Shown here: positions 56,867-64,000 of the stretch, one piece after another
How positions within the stretch are numbered: the first letter of the stretch is position 1
Layout: every line of letters begins with the position of its first letter
Source of the DNA: Stylonectria norvegica
Lineage: Eukaryota; Ascomycota; Sordariomycetes; Hypocreales; Nectriaceae
Direction: 5' to 3'
Assembly: GCA_014621405.1 (NCBI GenBank)
Contig: JAANBC010000078.1
Location: forward strand, 28,768 to 92,767
Length of the DNA: 64,000 bases
Translations under genes and position numbers: made by a program
The notes under the pieces: generated by a model
The model's database searches: none
What the model was told of the DNA's origin: nothing
Seen by the model: only the letters and a program-made list of their open reading frames with translations

Positions 56867-58052
56867 TCAAGCACCTCCTTTGCCCGTGCCCGCAACTAAC
56901 AGCGCAACACTACCCAATTGCCTTCGAACATCCTCCTTGGCAACATCGTGGGTATCCTCCACCTCTCCCCACTGCGTAGTCTGCCAGTCCACCTCCAAGC
57001 TGGTGACCTTGGCGGCCTCCTCAACGCCAAACCTGTTGTCAGGACTTAGATGACTCTTGCCCACTGGCCCCTCACTCCACTCCGTAATGAACCTGGCTCC
57101 GGCGAGAAGACTCTTTCCAGCCAACACGGCTCGCTCGAGTCCGGCAATCTCCCAGGCGTCGAGGCCCATGATCCAACCCTGAATCACTTCACGCGTGCCG
57201 GGGGCCTGCCGTTGGGGAATGATTGCATGTCCATCGAGGACAGGTCTGATTGTGATGCCCGGCCAAACGTGGGTGGTAAGGAACAAGACGACCTCCTCGG
57301 TAGTACGCTTTTGCACATCCCTCAAAGACTCCCCTGCATCGTTCTTGGTGTCGTACGGCCCGGCTGGTGCTGCCCAACAGAGAACCGAATCCGTGTCAAA
57401 GTATCGGAGAAGGCTTGTAGCAATGGTAGTCCGAATCTTCTTCTCCTCCGGGGTCTCGGAAGCATCGTCCGCGGCGATGTCGACCGCTCGGCAAACAAGA
57501 CTCGTCAATGGGATGAGATGCTGCCTGGTGGCATCGAGGGACGACGACATAAGATCCCATTCAAGGGCAAGCGCGGACGCAAGGTCGGGTTTCGTGCGGG
57601 GGATGCGAACGATCTCTTTTGTCTGGGGGTGCCTCAGCGCTCGTGTATCGAGATAGACGTGCAAATCCTCTGTTCAACGAATAGTCAGCTTTTGCCAACG
57701 AAGTCTCCAGCTGCAGTAAAAAGGCCTGGAGTTCTGCGTAGTAGTACCCACCATCCACCTGCTTCACGACGACATCCTTCCAGAACCTCTTTTTGAGAGC
57801 ACTTCCCCTCACGCCCTTGGAACTACGCAGCTCCGCCGCGTTTTTGAGCATCTCCGCCTGCCTTATCCTCCTTGCGATGCGCTGCTGCGAATTCTGGACG
57901 GAGGGGATCGGCGGCTCGGGCGGCGGACCGGTGCCAACGATGGGATCGACATGGGCGGGCTTTGCAACCGTGGAGTGCAGCGGACGTACGAAGACCTGGC
58001 CATTGGCCAGGCGGGGCAGCAGCCGCAGTGATATCCGTGTCGATGGCTTCAT
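56867..58052 (-). CDS. ATP12: Mitochondrial F1-ATPase assembly chaperone Atp12
   Basis: Reads leftward as join(58052-57752, 57669-56867), 367 residues; the 82-nt intron (GTGGGT..GAACAG) restores QVDEDLHVYLDTR. Atp12 binds the free F1 alpha subunit and promotes assembly of the ATP synthase F1 sector in the matrix. Residues 1-40 are rich in Arg, Leu and Ser without acids (MKPSTRISLRLLPRLANGQVF), a mitochondrial presequence. Family core: KKRFWKDVVVKQVD, YLDTRALRHPQTKEIVRIPRTKP, ALEWDLMSSSLDATRQHLIPLTSLVCRAVDI, and the C-terminal GWIMGLDAWEIAGLERAVLAGKSLL. Size fits fungal orthologues (about 325-370). The downstream stop is at 56867. The gene is divergent from SEC21 over 625 bp and may share a promoter with it. 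Confidence 0.95.
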
Positions 58053-58677
58053 TTTCGGTGGTTAACGAGGGTTGGCGATCTCACAATTATCGAGGATGGC
58101 GGGAGAGCGAAAAAATTGGGTCCGGCCGAGGAAGCTGAGGAAGTGGATTCGGGGTCATGCGGAGTCGGCAAGCAACCATGACTTATCTAGGCGGTTCTTA
58201 ACTCCATCGACAAAATCCCAAGTATAACCAAATAGTACAACATATCATTCAGTTAAAGATTTAAGAATTTTTTTTTGAAACGGACCTATTGCCAGTCTTG
58301 TGTTGTTCTGGTGGTTAGGTAAAAAGTCGTCCTCATTGGCATTGAGGCCAAGAAAGCAAGTACCATGGTAGAGGAAACGCAGTGCACGACTCGACATACA
58401 GTCTCAACTGCAAGCCAATCTTAAATCCAGTAGCTAATTCTAGAGACAACATCTAACGAAACGCTGTCAAAAAGGTACTTCACTGCTTCAAGGCTTCGAC
58501 CAAAATAACCAAGCCCCCCTGCCAAGTTGACACGGTACATCGTCCGATAAGGGGCGCCGATAAGAAGCACGTGACTCAGCGCGATCCCATCCCTGAACCA
58601 TCATTGCTGCGACGTGGTGATATTATCGACCGCAACTACGACAGCCACCCTCCACCAAACCTCTCAACCTGCCCAAT
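58053..58677. promoter_or_regulatory. Bidirectional promoter of ATP12 and SEC21
   Basis: 625-bp region between two divergent housekeeping genes, with a T-run at about 58268-58276. No specific factor site could be assigned. Confidence 0.5.
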
Positions 58678-61651
58678 ATGAGTTACGGCAAAAAGGACGA
58701 AGACGCGGACCTTGGGCTGGTCAAGGTGGATCGTACCCAGGTCTTCCAGGAAGGTTCGTCACAAGCAATGGCCCTGCTGCCTTCACCCCCCCACAACCCA
58801 GCTAAAATGGCCGACAGCACGACTGTTCAACAGCTCCCCGATCCAGCCCCGACGATGCCGTATTCTCCTCACCAAGATCGCTCTTCTCCTATATACGGGG
58901 GAGAAGTTCCCGACCAACGAAGCCACCACTCTCTTCTTCGGCATCTCGAAGCTGTTCCAGAACAAGGATGCCAGTCTTCGCCAAATGGTCCATCTTGTCA
59001 TCAAGGAGCTGGCCAACTCCGCCGAGGACATCATCATGGTCACAAGCACCATTATGAAGGATACTGGTGGCAGCACCGATGCGATTTACAGACCCAACGC
59101 CATTCGCGCGTTGTGTCGAATTATTGACGTAGGTTTACTAGGGGGATATTCGCCAAGACCCCTGGATGCTGACGGAAACTCAGGCTACAACCGTTCAGTC
59201 GATTGAGCGAGTGATGAAGACTGCGATCGTGGATAAGAACCCCTCGGTGTCTTCCGCCGCTCTGGTCTCTTCCTACCACCTCCTTCCGATCGCAAAGGAC
59301 GTCGTCCGACGATGGCAGAGCGAAACCTCAGAAGCCGCCGCCACGACCAAATCCTCTGGAGGCTTCTCACTAGGCTTCTCTTCAAGCAACCCAGTCCCAA
59401 TCAACAACTCGACGATGTCTCAATATCACGCCATCGGACTTCTTTACCAGATGCGCTCGCACGATCGAATGGCGTTGGTGAAAATGGTCCAGCAATTCGG
59501 TGCAGCTGGAGCGGTCAAGAGCCCTGCCGCTATTGTCATGCTTGTTCGACTCGCTGCCCAGCTCGCCGAGGAGGATCCGTCGCTCAGGAAGCCAATGATG
59601 CAGCTCCTTGATGGTTGGTTGCGACACAAGAGCGAGATGGTCAACTTTGAGGCAGCGAAGGCCATTTGCGACATGAGGGACGTCACAGACGCCGAGGTCT
59701 CACAGGCCGTCCATGTGCTGCAGCTGTTCTTGACGTCCCCTCGAGCCGTCACAAAATTCGCCGCTCTCCGAATTCTCCACAACTTCGCATCGTTCAAGCC
59801 CACCGCCGTCAATGTCTGCAATCCCGATATCGAGCTCCTCATCTCAAACAGCAACCGCTCGATTGCTACCTTTGCTATCACTACACTACTCAAGACTGGC
59901 AATGAGGCAAGCGTTGATCGCTTGATGAAGCAGATCTCGAGCTTTATGTCAGAAATCACGGACGAGTTCAAAATCACAATCGTCGAAGCCATCCGAACCC
60001 TCTGCTTGAAGTTCCCTAGCAAGCAGGCTGGTATGCTGACTTTCTTGAGCGGCATTCTGCGTGACGAGGGTGGCTACGAGTTTAAGCGAGCGGTTGTGGA
60101 AAGCATGTTTGACCTGATCAAGTTTGTTCCGGACTCGAAGGAGGACGCGCTTGCCCATCTTTGCGAGTTTATCGAAGATTGCGAGTTCACTAAGCTTGCA
60201 GTTCGCATTCTACATCTCATTGGCCTCGAAGGCCCAAAGACCGCTCAGCCTACCAAGTATATTCGCTACATCTACAATAGAGTTGTGCTGGAGAACGCCA
60301 TCGTTCGGGCTGCCGCTGTCACTGCCCTCGCCAAATTTGGTGTTGGCCAGAAGGACCCTGAGGTTAAAAGCAGCGTCAAGGTCCTTCTTACGAGATGTTT
60401 GGATGATGTCGACGATGAAGTTAGAGATCGTGCTGCCCTGAACTTGAAGCTCATGGGCGAAGAGGATGACGAGATGGCTAGCAGATTTGTCAAGAATGGT
60501 AAGCGATTACTTACGTTCGGCACCAAAACCTTTACTGACTTTTCCACAGAGAGCATGTTCTCCCTTCCTTATTTCGAGCACCAGCTTGTCATGTATGTCA
60601 CCTCTGATGACAAGTCGGGATTCGACGACGCTTTCGATATCTCCAAGATCCCTATCGTCACCCGCGAACAAGCCGATGCCGAGGACAGGACTAAGAAGCT
60701 TACCGCCACTACCCCCACGCTCAAGGCGCCAAAGGTTGGACCCACCAAGAGTGCATCAACCGGAGCCGAAGCAGCTGCAACTGCTAGCGCTCAAGCACAA
60801 CGCTATATGGAAGAGCTGATGGAGATCCCCGAGATGAAAGCATTCGGCAGCATTCTCAAGTCATCTCCTGTTGTGGAGCTCACAGAATCCGAGACCGAAT
60901 ACGTCGTTACGTTGGTCAAGCACATCTTCAAAGAACATGTTGTTCTCCAGTATGAGGTCAAGAACACTCTTCCCGAGACGGTTTTGGAGAATGTCTCCGT
61001 GGTCGCGACTCCATCCGATGATGAGGAGTTGGAGGAAGTGTTCATCATTCAGGCCGAGAAGCTTGCCGCAGACGTGCCTGGAAAGGTCTACGTGGCATTC
61101 AAGAAACTCAACGGAGAGGGTTCACTACCCATTACTACGTTTACCAACGTCCTGAAGTTCACCAGCAAGGAGATTGATCCCACCACCAACGAGCCCGAGG
61201 ATACAGGCTACGACGACGAGTACGAGGTGTCCGAGTTTGATCTCTCTGGTAGCGATTACGTGGTGCCTACTTTCGCTGGCAACTTCAACCATATCTGGGA
61301 ACAGATTGGTGCTTCAGGCGAAGAGGTAACGGAGACACTGCAACTAAGCAACATGAAGAGTATCGCAGGTATGTTTAACGGACCGTCTTTCCATCGATCA
61401 GTACTAATCCGCGAACAGAGGCAACCGAGCAGCTCGCAAAGGCGTTGTCGCTGCAGCCCTTGGATGGAACCGACGTTCCTATCAACCAGACCACCCACAC
61501 CCTCAAGCTCCTGGGCAAGACTGTCAGCGGCGGCAGGGTAGTGGCCAACATCCGGATGGCGTTCTCTTCAAAATCCGGCGTAACGACAAAGATCACGGTG
61601 CGAAGCGAGGAAGAGAACGTGGCAGCGCTGGTCATTGCGTCCGTGGCATAA
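58678..61651 (+). CDS. SEC21: Coatomer subunit gamma (gamma-COP)
   Basis: Join(58678-58753, 58818-59128, 59184-60498, 60550-61369, 61420-61651), 917 residues, close to yeast Sec21 (935). Gamma-COP is part of the F-subcomplex of the COPI coat on Golgi-derived vesicles and carries cargo retrieval to the ER. The N-terminal ~550 residues are an adaptin-type helical repeat trunk (LLTKIALLLYTGEKFPTNEATTLFF, RMALVKMVQQFGAAGAV, SDDKSGFDDAFD). A short disordered hinge (about 560-590) precedes the appendage domain (ELTESETEYVVTLVKHIFKEHVVLQYEVKNTLPE, and C-terminal TLKLLGKTVSGGRVVANIRMAFSS). Introns are 64, 55, 51 and 50 nt. The third (60499-60549) is a multiple of three with no in-frame stop, so it can be misread as coding; its GTAAGC donor, CTGAC branch and CACAG acceptor mark it as an intron. 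ATG at 58678. Confidence 0.97.
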
Positions 61652-62749
61652 AATCGACAGGCTGATGTTTGAGGATAAATAATGTATTGAACTCGGCGGT
61701 TAGACATGTAGAAAGTCCCTGCCATGGTCAATCATGTGACGCTTATGACTATGATCAAGCCGCGAGATCCATTTAAGGGGGACTAGGCTGTCGGGCCTCA
61801 AAAGTTGGGAGGTCGGGGCGGGGAGCGGAACGGAGGACCAAAGTACAGAGTCTGGAGGGTAGCTTATGGAGCATGATATGGATGTTTTTAGACCCTGGTT
61901 CTTACTTGGGGAAAAGACGTTTGACCTATTGCTGCTGTTCGAATCGCCGCTCGCGTGAACCGGTCGCGAAGTAACGTAAACAAGCATCCAGCAATCCCTC
62001 TTCAATCCTCTTGATGCAAGAGCATTGTCTGGGGTCGACTCTATTTCATGCTTGTTGATGAATTTTATAGCTTTGCGTAAAACTTCTCAAACTCTGGGGA
62101 GACAAGAATAGATGGCACTTTGAGGAACTCTGATATGAAATTGAGGAGAAACTGCATTTCTTCTAAATCAAGACGAGCTCATATTCATCACGGAATAACG
62201 GCACTATATATAATTAGCAAAATTACAAGATTTTGACTGCAGGCCGATACTGGATGGACTAGTTTAATCAAGTGCTCAGGTGCTATCATGTGAGTGTCCA
62301 AGCAGTGGATTATATACAAAGTCAGCAAGCTTTCACAAGAAGTCACAGCTTAAAAGGTAAAAGTAGTTCGAGCACGCAGTAGCTATTCCATGTTTAAACA
62401 AATAAGGATCGTATTAATATTACACAACACCGGCCCAGCGGGTATATAATGCTTCTATCAGCATCTCGGCTCAGCCAGTGATTCCCTGCTCTTTTTTGTG
62501 TTCCCTCGTCTCAGACAGGGATGATTGGAAAATCCCTTTCTTTCCACACCAATGCATATTGTTTCGTTAAGGATCGTGAGAATGATATATGTTGGGCGAG
62601 AACCTTGTGCTTCAAAGGAAGCACAGGCAGCCTCGCGGTCCTGAAAGTGTACATGTGGCATACAGATATGTTCCGCCTCTGAAACAAAGACCTTAATCTA
62701 TAGATAACAAGGAAAGACAATGCGTATGTGCAAACTGCACAATGTCCAC
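61652..62749. other. Intergenic, convergent gene ends
   Basis: 3' flanks of SEC21 (+) and the CFEM-like gene (-). The centre (62.0-62.5 kb) is AT-rich. No gene recognised. Confidence 0.5.
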
Positions 62750-64000
62750 TTACAGGACAAGGGCGATAGCCAGCATGGCAGCGGCGAAGCTCATTCCAGC
62801 ACGGCCGGCCCCAGCAGTGATGGGGACAACACCGGTGGTAGAGGGAACGGCGCCACCAGTACCGACAGGGACGGGCTTGCTGGTCAGGAGAGTGGCAGGG
62901 GTGGTGGGAATACCAGCAGCAGCGGAAGAGCCAGCGGGCGCCGTAGGAGCGGGCGCGTTGGGAGCGGATCCAGCGGGACCAGTTGCAACCGGGGCAGTGG
63001 CAGTAGCCGTGGGGGGAGCGATGACCTCAACTCCAGTGGAAGCGCCAGTTGAAGCAGTGGTGAAGCCAACCTGGGGAACGGTGATCTCAGTGGAGATGGT
63101 TCGGACGGTGCTGCTGCCAACAATGGTGCTGCCCTCAGTGATGCAAGGCTCGGTGATGGTGGTAGCAACAACGACAGTGGTGTAGTGAGCCGAGGTGACC
63201 GTGGGGGTCCCAGTAACGGTGATGATGGTGGTGACACTGTCGGCGCCAGTGGCAATGCCGGGGTTGGATCCGACATAAGGAGCACAGATGCCCTGGAAGA
63301 AGGAGACAGCCTCAGAGACGACATCGTCAGACTCGCCGTGGGCGTACAGGCACTGGAAGATGCTGTCGACATAGTCCTTGTCGGGGCAGTAGCAGGCAAC
63401 ATCGGTGTTGTCCTTGCAGTGGTCAACAAGGTAGAGGAAGGTGTTGAGGCAGCTGGGAACAACCGAAGGGCAGGGGAGGGTCTCCTCGGCCTCAGAGGCA
63501 GAAGTGGTAGGGGAACCAGATCCAGCAGTGGTAGCAGGGGCGCTTCCGTGATGGGGGCCAGTGGTGACGGGCTTGGCAGATGAGGCACCGTTGGAGGGAG
63601 CGGAGCTACCGGGGCCGGCAGGACCAGTGCCAGTAGCAACAGTGGTGTCGGGACCAGCGGGGCCGGTAGTAGAGTGAACACGGGTCTCAGTGACAGGGCA
63701 GATAGTGGTGCTAACGGCAACAATGACCGTGGTCACAACAGTCGAGCCAGACTTGGCCGGGCAGTTAGTAACCTCAGGGGCACAGCTAGTGATTGTCTGA
63801 ACAGATGTGCTGTAGATGGTAGAAGTGCTGTCGTAGGTCGTGACAAAAGAGCTGACGGGGCCGGTGGTAGCGGGCTTGGCCGAAGAGTCATGAGCGGGTC
63901 CGGTGGTGTCAGCGGGAGCGGTGCCAGAAGGACCGGTCGTCTCAGAGCCAGCAGGGCCGGTAGTCTTGGGACCGGAAGTACCAGTGGTATCAGCGGGGCC
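62750..64000 (-). CDS. CFEM-like, Ser/Thr/Pro-rich GPI-anchored surface protein, 5' end beyond window
   Basis: An open frame without introns from the right edge to TAA at 62750-62752, at least 416 residues. The part near the edge is mucin-like with repeated GPADTTGP/ETTGPSG units, expected to be O-glycosylated. A cysteine domain follows: SCLNTFLYLVDHCKDNTDVACYCPDK.. IFQCLYAHGES.. FFQGICAP. It has the CFEM order with the Asp before C-x-C, where CFEM proteins bind haem, but two of the eight usual Cys seem absent and one extra Cys precedes the domain. A second Thr/Ser/Ala/Pro-rich region leads to a hydrophobic C terminus (MSFAAAMLAIALVL), a GPI-anchor signal. CFEM proteins act in haem/iron uptake, adhesion or host interaction; this one is probably structural or adhesive. 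The N-terminal signal peptide lies outside the window. Confidence 0.82.
   Translation of the reverse strand, partial: GPADTTGTSGPKTTGPAGSETTGPSGTAPADTTGPAHDSSAKPATTGPVSSFVTTYDSTSTIYSTSVQTITSCAPEVTNCPAKSGSTVVTTVIVAVSTTICPVTETRVHSTTGPAGPDTTVATGTGPAGPGSSAPSNGASSAKPVTTGPHHGSAPATTAGSGSPTTSASEAEETLPCPSVVPSCLNTFLYLVDHCKDNTDVACYCPDKDYVDSIFQCLYAHGESDDVVSEAVSFFQGICAPYVGSNPGIATGADSVTTIITVTGTPTVTSAHYTTVVVATTITEPCITEGSTIVGSSTVRTISTEITVPQVGFTTASTGASTGVEVIAPPTATATAPVATGPAGSAPNAPAPTAPAGSSAAAGIPTTPATLLTSKPVPVGTGGAVPSTTGVVPITAGAGRAGMSFAAAMLAIALVL

Noticed and set aside
62884..63723. 279-codon Leu/Pro-rich ORF on the minus strand
   Set aside because: A second frame of the repetitive Ser/Thr/Pro-rich surface protein; lacks the cysteine domain and anchor signal.
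1..64000. CRISPR arrays, bacterial operons, ribosome binding sites
   Set aside because: The window is eukaryotic; repeats found are micro/minisatellites or an inverted-repeat element.

Overview
The window is nuclear DNA of a filamentous ascomycete, most likely a sordariomycete. Protein genes are split by short introns (mostly 48-90 nt, GT..AG, often with a CTAAC/CTGAC-like branch site). Fungal-specific families dominate: Zn2Cys6 regulator, STAND proteins, siderophore transporter, CFEM-like wall protein. The lysine enzyme belongs to the fungal alpha-aminoadipate pathway. Exon structures were rebuilt by hand from splice signals, reading-frame continuity and family knowledge; no alignment or database search was run.

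Layout. 1-2155 (-): 5' part of an NB-ARC STAND gene running off the left edge. 3144-4875 (+): serine beta-lactamase-like hydrolase. 5667-6923 (+): CDC123/D123-like protein. 7380-8453 (-): DUF3140 plus HVA1/Tudor fusion. 9706-11001 (+): saccharopine dehydrogenase LYS1. 11372-12496 (-): short-chain dehydrogenase. 13371-16734 (+): NACHT STAND gene, with a small inverted-repeat element on its left and a related terminal motif on its right. 17503-23429: N-carbamoylase-type nitrilase (-), ACS-family permease (+) and Zn2Cys6 regulator (-), with GATA sites in the shared promoter; a candidate nitrogen-scavenging cluster. 25886-26683 (+): secreted germin-like cupin. 27344-31474 (+): 1332-residue uncharacterised coiled-coil protein. 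32773-33540 (+): ankyrin protein whose start codon seems split by an intron. 36725-38176 (+): two overlapping ORFs of unknown function. 42472-44690 (+): sugar-porter MFS. 47427-49452 (+): siderophore iron transporter. 49957-51872 (-): 4-coumarate-CoA-ligase-like enzyme broken near its C terminus. 53204-54918 (-): GPI-anchored aspartic protease. 56867-58052 (-): ATP12, divergent from 58678-61651 (+): SEC21 gamma-COP. 62750-64000 (-): 3' part of a CFEM-like GPI mucin.

Housekeeping genes (LYS1, ATP12, SEC21) alternate with accessory genes (STAND sensors, transporters, secreted proteins). Intergenic gaps are long in places (23.4-25.9, 33.5-36.7, 38.2-42.5, 44.7-47.4 kb) and show no convincing genes. 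Two genes carry an apparent single-base frame disruption: the Zn2Cys6 regulator near 23003 and the CoA ligase at a run of eight C at 49962-49969. These may be real lesions or sequence errors. No tRNA, rRNA or CRISPR array was recognised.
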